A DNA stretch of 64,000 nucleotides, taken from the NCBI GenBank assembly GCA_965237505.1, contig CBDEFR010000009.1, positions 434,001-498,000 of the forward strand. The letters are read 5' to 3'. A program made the translations under genes and the position numbers. This document shows, in pieces, positions 53,813 to 63,041 of this stretch (positions are counted from its first letter, which is position 1; each line of letters starts with the position of its first letter). The DNA comes from NVTR01 sp965237505. Lineage in GTDB: Bacteria > Pseudomonadota > Alphaproteobacteria > Rhodobacterales > Rhodobacteraceae. Under the pieces are notes generated by a model. The model was given only the letters and a program-made list of their open reading frames with translations, made no database searches and was not told the origin of the DNA.

Positions 53813-55358
53813 TGTTCTGGGCCTCTGTACCTGTTTTTTGCCCCTGTCGCGCCGTATCGTCGATTTCTGGACACATCTACTTTGCCGCTTTTGTTGAGGT
53901 ATTGCGGCGATGGCGCTCATGCGGGACATGGAGGTGCGCGTAGGCGCTGAATGGCTTTGAGGATGCCCTGGAAAAGGGAGCCACTGATAGCAACCTCAGC
54001 CAGTTGGAAGGTGATGGCACGGGCGTGTCGAACAACTCTTGCGCCGGTTTTGATAAGCCGGGTCTGCAAACTGGTGAGTGACCAGTCGGCCACCTCCTCG
54101 GGCAGTTCTACGCCCTGCAAGAAGATGCCAAGGTTATAGGCCAGTGCGTGAAGCTGAAGCCGCACCTCGTTGTTGGCAAAGCGTTTGCAGGACAGTCGCG
54201 TCCAGGTGATGGCCTGCTTGCCCTCCTTGATGTGTTGCTCTGCCGTGCCCCGCTGGTTGTAGAAGCGGACAACCTCCTCTGGCTCCATCGGCAGGTTGGT
54301 CACGATGAAACCCAAACGGGGAAACAACTCGTCCGGATGCCACTCGATTTTGGCGACCACCCGGCGCGGCTTATCCCAGCTTTGGGCCTGATACTCGAAC
54401 TCTTCATAGAAGCGTTTGACCTTGGTCTTTGACGGTCGCCCCACTGGGCGGGTGAGACGATGCGCGATGCGACTTTCCAACACAGCGTTCTTCTTCAGGC
54501 GGACAGCATAATAATATTCCGCCGCTTCAAGGTCTTTGTACAGCTCCGGGATGGCAAAGGCGGCATCCGCCCTAAAGAACCGCATCAGGTCTCGCTTTGC
54601 ATAGCGGGCGATGACGGGAGCCAGAAGCGCTTTCCATCCATCGGCACTATGGACGTTGCCATGGCGCAGGACGCTGCGCTCCAGATGACCAAACTGGTTG
54701 AAGATGAAGAGCGGATGATAACACATGCAGCCGAAGTGCCCGTTCCATGCGGTTCCTTCCTGTGCCCCGTGGGTCGGGCTGACAGAACTGTCCATGTCCA
54801 GTGTGATGTACTTCAGCCCTTTGCGGTCATGCACCGCGTCAATCCACTGTCCCGACAGATCAGAAAGTGCCGCGCGATTATCATTCACTGCCAGAACCTC
54901 AGTCTCAAACCGCCCCATCTGGCTCGCGGATGCTGCCTGTTCATCAACAGCCCGTCCGCCCACAATCTGGCGCATCACCGGATCGAGCGCTAAACGCTCC
55001 GCGTCATTGACGTCCTCGTAGCCAGCAAGGCGACCAAAGACAGACTGACGCAAAAGCCCGACAAGGGTGTGAACGCAATTGCGGCCCTTGCGCACGTCCT
55101 TGAGAAGACCGCCAGCCATATCGTGCAGGCTGAGCACTTCATCCAATTCCCGATACAGCAGCAACCCGCCGTCAGAACTGATCTTGGAACCGTGGAACTC
55201 AAGCCGTACCCGACGGTCAAAACCCAGTCTGACACCACCTGATTTGCCCGCACCCTCTGGGTGATCCATGATCTACAACCTTCCGCCACATTAACCTGCT
55301 GTAATATAACACAAATACGGGCTTGAATGAAAACAAATCCGTCAGCTACTTGGGGAAT
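53693..55358 (-). mobile_element. IS1380-family insertion sequence
   Basis: The 14-bp motif ATTCCCCAAGTAGC occurs at 53693-53706 and, inverted, at 55345-55358, enclosing one IS1380 transposase gene. The 1666-bp span is normal for IS1380. No obvious 4-bp target duplication is seen, so the true ends may extend a few bases. An extra solitary copy of the motif at 53230-53243 suggests an earlier partial duplication of the left end. The element ends 72 bp before the livJ start. Confidence 0.65.
53917..55269 (-). CDS. IS1380 transposase
   Basis: The 450-residue protein matches IS1380: FHGSKISSDGGLLLYRELDE near the start, HTLVGLLRQSVFGRLAGYED with DVNDAERLALDP, TLDMDSSVSPTHGAQEGTAW holding the first catalytic Asp, FFRADAAFAIPELYKDLEA, and the late FYNQRGTAEQHIKEGKQAIT with the catalytic Glu. 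It is intact and probably active. The direction is divergent from livJ. Confidence 0.93.
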   Translation of the reverse strand: MDHPEGAGKSGGVRLGFDRRVRLEFHGSKISSDGGLLLYRELDEVLSLHDMAGGLLKDVRKGRNCVHTLVGLLRQSVFGRLAGYEDVNDAERLALDPVMRQIVGGRAVDEQAASASQMGRFETEVLAVNDNRAALSDLSGQWIDAVHDRKGLKYITLDMDSSVSPTHGAQEGTAWNGHFGCMCYHPLFIFNQFGHLERSVLRHGNVHSADGWKALLAPVIARYAKRDLMRFFRADAAFAIPELYKDLEAAEYYYAVRLKKNAVLESRIAHRLTRPVGRPSKTKVKRFYEEFEYQAQSWDKPRRVVAKIEWHPDELFPRLGFIVTNLPMEPEEVVRFYNQRGTAEQHIKEGKQAITWTRLSCKRFANNEVRLQLHALAYNLGIFLQGVELPEEVADWSLTSLQTRLIKTGARVVRHARAITFQLAEVAISGSLFQGILKAIQRLRAPPCPA

Positions 55359-55430
55359 GCGGGCTGTAAGCTCTTGGGCTACGTGAATTGCGCAAACTCA
55401 GGCGCAATAACACACCACCTGGGAGGAAAT

Positions 55431-56639
55431 ATGAAACACATTATCACTGGGGGCGTTGCCGCCCTCGCCATGACAGCATTTGCTCTGAGCGCATCGGCGG
55501 AAACGATCGTGCTGGGGGCGGCTGTTTCGCAGTCGGGTAAATACTCGGCAAATGGCCTGCACACAATGAACGGCTATAATATGGCCGTTGATGCGATCAA
55601 CGCCGCGGGCGGGATCGACGTGGGCGGCACAATGTATATGCTCGAGATTAAATACTACGACGACGAGTCCACGCCTGCGCGTGGGGCCGAGCTGGCCGAG
55701 CGTCTGATCGCTCAGGACGGCGTCAAATTTCTGCTTGGGCCATATTCGTCGGGTCTGACAAAAGCGATTGCGCCGGTGACAGAAAAGCACGGCGTGCCGA
55801 TGGTTGAAGCCAACGGTGCGTCGCGTTCGTTGTTTACCAACGGCTATCAGTACCTGTTTGCGGTGCTGTCCACGTCCGAGCAGTATCTGGCCTCGGCTGT
55901 TGCTCTTGCCGCCGAGCAGGCCATTTCGGAAGGTCGCGAGGCCTCGTCTGTGACCATCGCCATGGCGTTTGAGAACGATCCGTTCAGCCAGGACACCCGC
56001 GCCGGTATCATTGACGATGCCGCCAGGTACGGAATGGAAATCATCATTGATGACAAGCTACCGAAAGACCTGAGCGATATGACCCCGACGCTGACCAAGG
56101 TGCGGGTGTTGAAGCCTGACCTGCTGGTGGTTTCGGGGCACTCCAAAGGTGCCATAACCGCGATCCGTCAGATCAACGAGCAGAACATTTATGTGCCGAT
56201 GCTGGCGATAACACATTGTGAATCCGGCAAGATCATCGAGAATTTCGGCGCTGGCGCCGAAAACACTTTGTGCGCGGCGCAATGGGCTTCAACCCTGACG
56301 TATGCGGATGACCTGATGGGGACTGCAGCTGAGTTCGCGACGAACTTCGAAGCGCTCTTTGGTTATCATCCGCCTTACCAGGCCGCTGAATCTGCCGCCG
56401 CCGTTCTGGTGTTTGCAAATGCATTCGCCCGCGCCGGATCCATTGATCAGGACGCTGTGCGTGACGCTCTGTCGACAACCGATATGCAGACCTTCTATGG
56501 CAATATCCTGTTCGATGTCGCCGGCAAAAACATTGCCAAGCCGATGGTCCTCAGACAGGTCCAAGATGGTGTTCTGAGAGTTGTTGCTCCGACTGCATGG
56601 GCCGAAGCCGCGATCATTCATCCGCGTCCGATAAACTAA
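55431..56639 (+). CDS. livJ: Periplasmic binding protein of branched-chain amino-acid-type ABC transporter
   Basis: The start is ATG 55431 behind GGGAGG; upstream in-frame codons lie in the IS1380 end. The 402-residue protein has a signal peptide (GGVAALAMTAFALSASAE), the LivJ motif IVLGAAVSQSGKYSANGLHT, YNMAVDAINAAGGI, VKFLLGPYSSGLTKAIAPV and a second lobe with LKPDLLVVSGHSKGA. It binds an amino acid or amide-type solute for LivHMGF. It is the first gene of a five-gene operon. The nearby IS may have altered its promoter. Confidence 0.9.
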   Translation: MKHIITGGVAALAMTAFALSASAETIVLGAAVSQSGKYSANGLHTMNGYNMAVDAINAAGGIDVGGTMYMLEIKYYDDESTPARGAELAERLIAQDGVKFLLGPYSSGLTKAIAPVTEKHGVPMVEANGASRSLFTNGYQYLFAVLSTSEQYLASAVALAAEQAISEGREASSVTIAMAFENDPFSQDTRAGIIDDAARYGMEIIIDDKLPKDLSDMTPTLTKVRVLKPDLLVVSGHSKGAITAIRQINEQNIYVPMLAITHCESGKIIENFGAGAENTLCAAQWASTLTYADDLMGTAAEFATNFEALFGYHPPYQAAESAAAVLVFANAFARAGSIDQDAVRDALSTTDMQTFYGNILFDVAGKNIAKPMVLRQVQDGVLRVVAPTAWAEAAIIHPRPIN

Positions 56640-56737
56640 GCTGACGACCGGCTGATTTTGCGGGGGGCGTTCAGATGCGCCCCCCGTATTCGTGAACGCG
56701 CAAATAAAAAGCGCACCGATAAAAGGCCCAACCCGTC

Positions 56738-57682
56738 ATGGACAAAATCCTCAGTAACCTGAGCCTGCTTACGGACCTGGCCCCAATCATTAACCTGGAA
56801 CTTATTGCCAACGGCCTGCTGGTCGGGGCGATTTTTGGTTTGATCGCCTACGGATTGGCGATGGTCTGGGGGGTGATGAATATCATCAACGTCGCGCAAG
56901 GTGCTTTTGTCATTCTGGGCGGCTATGTGGCGTTTTACTTTACCGAGGCGATGTTTGATCTGATGCCCGGTGTGCCGCGGATAATTTGGATAATTATGTC
57001 AATGGCCCTGGCCGCGGCCGTGGTCGCTTTGTTCGCACTGATCGTTTTTCGACTGATCATTCAGAGGGTGCTCGACCGGGACCTGTTTGTTTCGCTGCTG
57101 GCCACCTTTGGAGTTGAGCTGGTGATGCAGCAAGGCATGAACCAGGTTTTCACCGCTGAAGAGCGGATACTGGACGCGCAACTGCAAACATTTTCCTTTT
57201 TCAATTACATGGTGAATATCCCCGGTTCGCGCGCGCTTGGGGCGTTACTTGGCGTTTCGGCGGCGGTTCTGATTGTCTTTCTGGTGCGTTATTCGCGTTT
57301 TGGCCGGGCCATGCGCGCGACCGCGCAAAATGCCCGCGCTGCGCGGATCATGGGCATTGATACCCGCAAGGTTTACGAGATGACTTTCGCGCTCAATGGC
57401 GCGATCTGCGGTGTTGCCGGATCGATCGTGGCGTTCGTTTACATCATTCATCCGTTCCAGGGGCTGATCTATACGCTGCGCAGCTTTGTGATCGTCATTC
57501 TGGCCGGGGTCGGCAATATTGCCGGGGTGATTTTCGCCGCCCTTGGCCTTGGCGTTTACGAAAACTACGCCGGGTTCATTCTGGGGCCGGAGTTTCAGAA
57601 CGGCATGGTCTTTATCATCGTTCCGATCGCATTGCTGGTGCGCGCCGCCATCATGCGCCGCAAGCGGCTGTATCTGAAGTAG
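56738..57682 (+). CDS. livH: Branched-chain amino-acid-type ABC permease LivH
   Basis: This 314-residue membrane protein has about eight helices and the LivH blocks LLVGAIFGLIAYGLAMVWGV, MNIINVAQGAFVILGGYVAF, RYSRFGRAMRATAQNARAAR with IMGIDTRKVYEMTFALN, and IVILAGVGNIAGVIFAALG. It forms half of the transport channel. It lies 98 bp after livJ and 12 bp before livM. Intact. Confidence 0.93.
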   Translation: MDKILSNLSLLTDLAPIINLELIANGLLVGAIFGLIAYGLAMVWGVMNIINVAQGAFVILGGYVAFYFTEAMFDLMPGVPRIIWIIMSMALAAAVVALFALIVFRLIIQRVLDRDLFVSLLATFGVELVMQQGMNQVFTAEERILDAQLQTFSFFNYMVNIPGSRALGALLGVSAAVLIVFLVRYSRFGRAMRATAQNARAARIMGIDTRKVYEMTFALNGAICGVAGSIVAFVYIIHPFQGLIYTLRSFVIVILAGVGNIAGVIFAALGLGVYENYAGFILGPEFQNGMVFIIVPIALLVRAAIMRRKRLYLK

Positions 57683-57694
57683 CGGAGACTTATC

Positions 57695-58738
57695 ATGGTT
57701 AGAACGTCCCCGATGCAATGGCTAGTCGCGCTGATCGGCTTGAGTATTTTCGTCGCCGCACCCTGGGTGCTGCCCAACAACATGACCCAGCTTGTGGACG
57801 TGATGGTGTTCATACTGATCGCGCTCTCGTGGGACATGCTGGGCGGGCAGATGGGCTATAATTCGTTCGGCAACATCCTGTTCTTCGGCGTTGGTATGTA
57901 TCTGGTTGCCTCGATTCAGGTCTGGTCGGGTGGGTTTTCTCTGACGGAGTACAACTCGGCGATGGGCGGCAATCTTGAATCGTTTACCGTTTCAGCACCT
58001 ACGTTTGTCACGTCGCTGCTGATCGGGCTGGTTGTGGTTGCGGTGCTGAATTTTGTTCTCGGCCTGATTGTGGGTTCGCAACTGTTGCGGATGCGCGGCC
58101 ATTACTTTGCCATCGGCACCCTGGGCCTCGGCGTGGCGGCGGGCGAGTTCGCCAGCACGATGGATGTTCTGGGCGCCGGGTCCGGCATGACATTTGTGCA
58201 GCCGCCGGATGGCGTAACGCTGATGCCGTTCCTGTATTTCATTGGCCTGTTTGTGGTGGCGGTGTTCTTCGTGTTGCTGAAATGGCTGTATTCGACGCGC
58301 TTTGGGTTCGTGATGAACGCCATTCGCGATCACGAAGACAAGGCCGAAGCCATGGGACTGCCCACTGGCAGCGTCAAAGCGTTTTCCTGGGCCATTGCGG
58401 CGTTTTTTGCGGCGATTGCGGGGGGCCTATACGGGTCGGCCAAAAACTTTATCGACCCGACCGAAATTGCCTTTTCGCTGCCGACGATCGGCGTCTGGAT
58501 GCTGCTGATGACCCTGATCGGCGGCAAAGGAACGATCTGGGGGCCGATCGTCGGGGCGGTGAATTTTCAGCTCTTCAAAGAATTCTTCTGGACCTTCCTG
58601 TTTGGCTGGCAGCGGGTTGCTCTTGGCCTGTTGATCGTGATTATTGTGGTGTTTTTCCCCGGTGGCGTGATGGCCGGGCTTGACCGGCTCACAAGGGTAC
58701 CGGGGTTTGGCAGATCTGGCCCGGAGGCCGAAGCATGA
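57695..58738 (+). CDS. livM: Branched-chain amino-acid-type ABC permease LivM
   Basis: The 347-residue protein has multiple helices with LivM landmarks: ALSWDMLGGQMGYNSFGNIL, RMRGHYFAIGTLGLGVAAGE, RFGFVMNAIRDHEDKAEAMG, the coupling-helix region, and LIGGKGTIWGPIVGA. It is the second channel subunit. It overlaps livG by 4 bp (58735-58738). Confidence 0.93.
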   Translation: MVRTSPMQWLVALIGLSIFVAAPWVLPNNMTQLVDVMVFILIALSWDMLGGQMGYNSFGNILFFGVGMYLVASIQVWSGGFSLTEYNSAMGGNLESFTVSAPTFVTSLLIGLVVVAVLNFVLGLIVGSQLLRMRGHYFAIGTLGLGVAAGEFASTMDVLGAGSGMTFVQPPDGVTLMPFLYFIGLFVVAVFFVLLKWLYSTRFGFVMNAIRDHEDKAEAMGLPTGSVKAFSWAIAAFFAAIAGGLYGSAKNFIDPTEIAFSLPTIGVWMLLMTLIGGKGTIWGPIVGAVNFQLFKEFFWTFLFGWQRVALGLLIVIIVVFFPGGVMAGLDRLTRVPGFGRSGPEAEA

Positions 58739-59484
58739 ACGCTGAAGTCATGCTGGAAGTATCGGGCGTCACCAAACATTTCGGCGGCGTGATCGCCAAT
58801 GAGGATATTTCGCTGACCGTGCGCAAGGGTGAGATTATCGGTCTGATCGGCCCGAACGGCTCTGGCAAATCGACGCTATTCGGCTCGATCTGCGGTTATC
58901 ACCCGATCGACAAGGGCTCGATCAAATATCGCGGCACCGAGACCAAAAAGATGCGCACCGCCGAGATTGCCCGGCTTGGCGTGGTGCGGACCTTTCAGCA
59001 GACCCATGTTTACGGCGAAATGGACGGTGTGCGAAACATGCTGATTTCGCGGCCCGTTCGCAGCGGCGGGGTGCGCTCGCTGTTGCACCGGCCCAACCCG
59101 GACGATTTGAGCCGCGCCGAAGAGCTGTTGGAGTTTGTCGGGCTTGCCGCCAAACGCCACTTGCTAGCCGGATCACTGTCGTTTGGCCAGCAAAAGCTGC
59201 TGGAATTCGCGATGGCGCTGATGAACGAGCCTGAGGTTCTGTTGCTGGACGAGCCCACAGCGGGCATCAATCCGACCTTGATCAACGGTCTGATCGATCG
59301 TTTGAAACAGGCCAACGAGCGCTTTGGGGTGACGCTGTTTGTGATCGAGCACAACATGCGGGTGATGATGAATCTGGCCACAGAAATCCACGTTCTGGCG
59401 GCCGGGAAACTGATTGCCAGCGGCCCGCCAGCGGAAATCCAGAACAGCCCGAAGGTCATCGAAGCCTATCTGGGGGGGCATTGA
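58735..59484 (+). CDS. livG: ABC transporter ATPase LivG
   Basis: The 249-residue ATPase has Walker A (LIGPNGSGKSTLFGSICG), signature LSFGQQKLLEFAMALMNEPE, Walker B (VLLLDEPTAGINP) and the switch His in FVIEHNMRVMMNLA. It powers the LivHM channel together with LivF. The start overlaps livM and the stop touches the livF start region, indicating coupled translation. Confidence 0.94.
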   Translation: MNAEVMLEVSGVTKHFGGVIANEDISLTVRKGEIIGLIGPNGSGKSTLFGSICGYHPIDKGSIKYRGTETKKMRTAEIARLGVVRTFQQTHVYGEMDGVRNMLISRPVRSGGVRSLLHRPNPDDLSRAEELLEFVGLAAKRHLLAGSLSFGQQKLLEFAMALMNEPEVLLLDEPTAGINPTLINGLIDRLKQANERFGVTLFVIEHNMRVMMNLATEIHVLAAGKLIASGPPAEIQNSPKVIEAYLGGH

Positions 59485-59486
59485 TC

Positions 59487-60344
59487 ATGGCTGAGAACAA
59501 GAAATCCGCCGGTTATGATCACGGCTCGGTGGATACGGTTTTGTCGGTTGATGATGTCGCCAAGCAGGCCGCCGAAATGGCAAACGCGCGCCCGACCCGC
59601 GATGCGTTGTGGAAGCTGGCAGGCGATGATCCGCTGCTGGCCATCGAAAACCTGGTGGCTGGCTATGGGGCGATGGAAATTCTGCACAATCTGGATCTGG
59701 CGGTCGGCAAGGGCCAGTCGCTGTGCCTGATCGGGCCGAACGGGGCCGGAAAATCGACGATTTTGCATTCGATCTACGGGTTCACGGATATTAAATCAGG
59801 CAAAATTACCAGTCAGGGCGCCGAAGTCACGCGCCAAAAATCCAATCAGAAACTGTCCGAGGCCGGGATCGCCTATATTCTGCAGGACAATTCAGTTTTC
59901 CCCGACATGACGGTGCGCGAAAACCTGTTGATGGGTGGCTATTTGATGGCCACCACCAAAGCGGCGGCGGCCAAGGCTGACGAGCTGTTTGACAAGTATG
60001 AACGCCTCGCGGCGCGCGCCAACCAGCCGGCGCGCATCCTTTCGGGGGGCGAACGTCGGCTGCTTGAAATCTCCCGCGCTCTGGTGATGGACCCCGAGGT
60101 TCTGTTGGTGGACGAACCTTCGATCGGGTTAGAGCCGCGGTTCATCGACATGGTGTTCGGTATCCTGGACGACCTGCAGAAAAAGGACGGCAAGACCATT
60201 ATCATGGTCGAGCAAAATGCCCGTAAAGGGCTGGAGATCGCCGATCTTGGCTACGTTCTTGTCGCCGGAGAAGTTGCCTTGGCCGGCGATGGTGACGTCT
60301 TGCTGGCGAACCCTGATGTCGGGCGCTTGTTTCTCGGCGGGTAG
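59487..60344 (+). CDS. livF: ABC transporter ATPase LivF with N-terminal extension
   Basis: The start is taken at ATG 59487; a TTG two codons earlier overlaps the livG stop. The 285-residue protein has Walker A (LIGPNGAGKSTILHSIYG), Q-loop (AYILQDNSVFPDMTVRENLL), signature ILSGGERRLLEISRALVMDP and Walker B (VLLVDEPSIGLEP). About 50 residues precede the usual LivF start (LLAIENLVAGYGAMEILHNL), an acidic extension of unknown use. It is the last operon gene. Confidence 0.93.
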   Translation: MAENKKSAGYDHGSVDTVLSVDDVAKQAAEMANARPTRDALWKLAGDDPLLAIENLVAGYGAMEILHNLDLAVGKGQSLCLIGPNGAGKSTILHSIYGFTDIKSGKITSQGAEVTRQKSNQKLSEAGIAYILQDNSVFPDMTVRENLLMGGYLMATTKAAAAKADELFDKYERLAARANQPARILSGGERRLLEISRALVMDPEVLLVDEPSIGLEPRFIDMVFGILDDLQKKDGKTIIMVEQNARKGLEIADLGYVLVAGEVALAGDGDVLLANPDVGRLFLGG

Positions 60345-60368
60345 ATGCGTCTTTGAAGCGCTGACGGT

Positions 60369-60447
60369 TTTCATCCTCGCGAATGCGCGGATCTCCGGTC
60401 ATATTTTGCGCCCTGCGGCACGAGGTTCCCGCTTGCGCGGGAATGAC
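60369..60447. repeat. Palindromic intergenic repeat unit
   Basis: One arm contains TTCCCGC-TTGC-GCGGGAA (60426-60443) followed by TGAC; the other (60369-60395) reads TTCATCCTCGCGAATGCGCG, an imperfect inverted relative. Such GTCATTCCCGCGCAAGCGGGAA-like units are dispersed repeats in many proteobacteria. It lies downstream of livF. Confidence 0.5.
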
Positions 60448-60481
60448 AACGGCATGAGCGGCACAGGTGTTCCTAACGTCT

Positions 60482-60500
60482 TGCGCGGCAGAGCCGCGCA
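60482..60500. terminator. Possible hairpin terminator after the liv operon
   Basis: Perfect 8-bp stem TGCGCGGC / GCCGCGCA with AGA loop between livF and the convergent methyltransferase remnant. No T-run follows, so it may be a stem of the nearby repeat rather than a true terminator. Confidence 0.35.
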
Positions 60501-60524
60501 GCGGTGGCATTGACCAGCGGCCAT

Positions 60525-61195
60525 TCATCGCGCTGCCGCAATTTTCTGCCCCCGGTCACTCACCGCATTCACCGCGTTGAAATGCCGGATGTAATCCATG
60601 CCGACAGACTTGGCGGTCTCGGTGGTTTTGCGAAATATACCGACTGTATCGCCCCAGGTTGTGTTGCGCGTGCGAATGGTTTTGCGCAGCCAGGCAGGCG
60701 GCCTTTGTTGCCCTGCCGGTAGTATTCGAAATGCTCAGGCGCCCAGTCGGTGGTTGTTTCGATACAGTCCAGCCCGGCCCATTTTGCCATTGCAAACATG
60801 CCGTCGCGGTAAAACCGCCAGCAGTCCTGCAGGTCGCGGTGTTCCGGTCAGCGTGACGGCGCGATATGGATCATCAGCCCGCCGATTTTAAGGACCCGCG
60901 ACATTTCCAGAAAGGTCAGCCAGAAAAACTCATTATGTTCAAGCATTTGACCGCTAATGATCGCGTCGTAACTGTCGTTTTCGATGTCGAACTTCCACGG
61001 ATCCTTGAGCACAATGTCGACATTCAGGCCCTCGGACATGTCCAGACCGTCATAGCTCCAACCGCCGTTTTCCCAAACTTCGCGATACCAGGGCCGCCTG
61101 CCGGTCGAGCCGACATCGAGAACGCGACCGGGCGGATGATCGGCTGCGTGACGCGAAAACGCGTCTTGCATGTAAAATCTGGATTCTTTGTGCAT
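60525..61195 (-). pseudogene. SAM-dependent methyltransferase, stop codon and frameshift
   Basis: The minus-strand frame from 61195 encodes a class I methyltransferase: GRVLDVGSTGRRPWYREVWE, YDGLDMSEGLNVDIVLKDPW, YDAIISGQMLEHNEFFWLTF, and MSRVLKIGGLMIHIAPSR. An in-frame TGA follows at 60848-60850, after which the same frame continues PEHRDLQDCWRFYRDGMFAM to about 60700. The end (KTIRTRNTTWGDTVGIFRKT to GQKIAAAR, stop at 60525-60527) is in another frame. Original length would be about 220 residues. The substrate is unknown; such genes often modify surface sugars. Confidence 0.7.
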
Positions 61196-61333
61196 GTCTG
61201 CCTCAACCGGGTTTTATTGTTATTTTATCAAGATTTACATAAAAAAGTAGGGGATTATGTAAGAAAGTGCCGAAAGGGGGTTGACGCGACCGGCACTCTC
61301 ATGTAATTTTCGGGCATATCAGGGAGGCAAGAC

Positions 61334-62309
61334 GTGGCACACAAAGCACCTGGCAAGTCCGACCGCAAGGGCATCTCGCTGATCGAGATCATGCGGAAGT
61401 TCCCCGACGATGCGACCGCCGAGGCATGGTTCATTGCTGGCCGCATGGCATCGCCTGCCCGCACTGCGGTTCGGTGAACGTGCAGACCGGCGCGAGACAC
61501 AAGACCATGCCCTTCCGGTGCCGGGAGAAGGAATGCGCCAAGCGGTTCAGCGCGAAGACCGGCACGGTCATGAAAGGCTCGAAGCTCGGCTTCCAGGTCT
61601 GGATGGTCGCCACCTTCCTGCTGTCCACCAACCTCAAGTCGGTGTCCAGCATGAAGCTGCACCGCGACCTGAGCATCAACCAGCGCAGCGCGTGGTTCCT
61701 TGCGCACCGGCTGCGGATTGCGCTGGCCGAGAAGGGCGGCGTGTTCGCGGGGCCGGTCGAAGTGGACGAGACCTATTTCGGTGGTCGCCGGAAGAACATG
61801 TCGAACGCGAGGCGGAAGGAACTGGCCGGAACCGGACGCGGGGCCGTCGGCAAGACGGCAGTCATCGGGGCGAAGGACCGCGAGACCAACCAAGTCGCCG
61901 CGAAGGTGATCGAGCGCACCGACGCGCGGACGCTGCAGGGCTTCGTCCGCGCCCATGCCGCCCCCCAGGGGCCACGGTCTACAGCGACGACGCCAGCGCC
62001 TATGAGAGCCTGCCCTTCGATCATGAGACGGTCACGCACTCGCTCTCCGAGTATGTCCGGGGCGATGTCCACACCAACGGCATCGAGTCCCTGTGGTCGA
62101 TGATGAAGCGCGCCCACAAGAGCACCTTCCACAAGCTCTCTCCGAAGCATCTTGACCGCTATGTGCAAGAGTTCGGGGGCCGTCACAATCTCCGCGACGA
62201 AGACACCATCGACATCATGGCCGCTGTCGCTTCCGGCATGGACGGGAAGCGCCTCCGCTACCGGGATTTGATCGCCGATAACGGGCTGGCGAGCGGGGCG
62301 CGGTCGTGA
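61334..62309 (+). pseudogene. IS1595 transposase copy 2, 7-bp deletion and poly-C frameshift
   Basis: The GTG start at 61334 opens the same protein as copy 1, but seven bases are missing near 61439 (ATTGCTGGCCGCATGG), shifting the frame before the zinc ribbon. A second shift occurs at a six-C run near 61962-61967, one C longer than in copy 1. The catalytic motif DETYFGGRRKN is normal here. The C-terminus GATVYSDDASAYESLPFDHE to the stop at 62309 is intact. Not translatable as one protein without two corrections. Confidence 0.88.
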
Positions 62310-62330
62310 GTGAGCCGTTGAAAATCATCG

Positions 62331-62356
62331 CTGGCGCGTCGGACAAGACGCGCCAG
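62331..62356 (+). terminator. Hairpin between transposase and passenger, copy 2
   Basis: CTGGCGCGTC (62331-62340), loop GGACAA, GACGCGCCAG (62347-62356), followed by a TTTTTT run about 10 bp on. Identical to the structure in copy 1. Confidence 0.6.
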
Positions 62357-62388
62357 ATTGGGAAGGTTTTTTCACCCAGAGACGACGA

Positions 62389-62844
62389 ATGAGCGTCGCA
62401 GAAATCATCGCTCAGGTTAAGCCGCTGGCGGCTGAATACTACCGACTAACGGGAAAACCTCTCGGTGCTACTGGGGAGATCGGCGAGTGCGAAGTTGCGC
62501 GTCTGCTTGATCTAACACTCGTCGATGCGAGAACACCTGGATATGATGCGACTGATCGTTCAGGCGAACGGCGTTATCAGATCAAGACTCGTTCATTGGG
62601 TACAGCGGCGCGTAAAAAAACACAAAGCACCGGCAAAATGGACATAGACAAAGATTGGGATGCAGTGCTTTTGGCCCTTATGAACGAAAGCTTTGAGATG
62701 CAGGAAATATGGGAGGCAGACCGAGCCGATGTAGAACGCGAGCTGAAACGACCGGGCAGCAAGGGGCGTTTCATGAACGAACGATACCAACTGTCCTTAT
62801 CGAAGTTCCAGGAAATCGGGTGCCTGCGCTACCCCACGAGGTGA
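62389..62844 (+). CDS. IS1595 passenger protein with PD-(D/E)XK nuclease-like pattern, copy 2
   Basis: The 151-residue protein is identical to copy 1 except for two extra residues (GRFMNERYQ). It keeps the Glu-rich helix, GYDATD and YQIKTR. In contrast to the transposase next to it, it has no frameshift in either copy, which suggests it has been under selection more recently than the transposase, or by chance has been missed by mutation. It overlaps the next gene by 4 bp. Confidence 0.72.
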   Translation: MSVAEIIAQVKPLAAEYYRLTGKPLGATGEIGECEVARLLDLTLVDARTPGYDATDRSGERRYQIKTRSLGTAARKKTQSTGKMDIDKDWDAVLLALMNESFEMQEIWEADRADVERELKRPGSKGRFMNERYQLSLSKFQEIGCLRYPTR

Positions 62845-63041
62845 ACGATTGGGGGAGTCACCGCATTAGAATAAAGCCTGCACCGAACCCCAGCGAGGTC
62901 GAAATCGTGCACCCGTCCCATCAGCCGAGCAAGGCTGAGTTGGAGGAAGACATGCGTGTTAGCGCCACGTTCGAGAAGGCGGTTGACGCGCTCACACGGC
63001 CTGTCCGCATCCGCTACATCGATAGTCCGAAGCCTGCCTGA
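62841..63041 (+). CDS. Small IS1595 passenger protein (66 aa), copy 2
   Basis: GTG 62841 overlaps the upstream stop (GTGA). The protein equals copy 1 (MNDWGSHRIRIKPAPNPSEV start, RYIDSPKPA end). It ends 34 bp before the IS end. No named family recognised. Confidence 0.55.
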   Translation: MNDWGSHRIRIKPAPNPSEVEIVHPSHQPSKAELEEDMRVSATFEKAVDALTRPVRIRYIDSPKPA

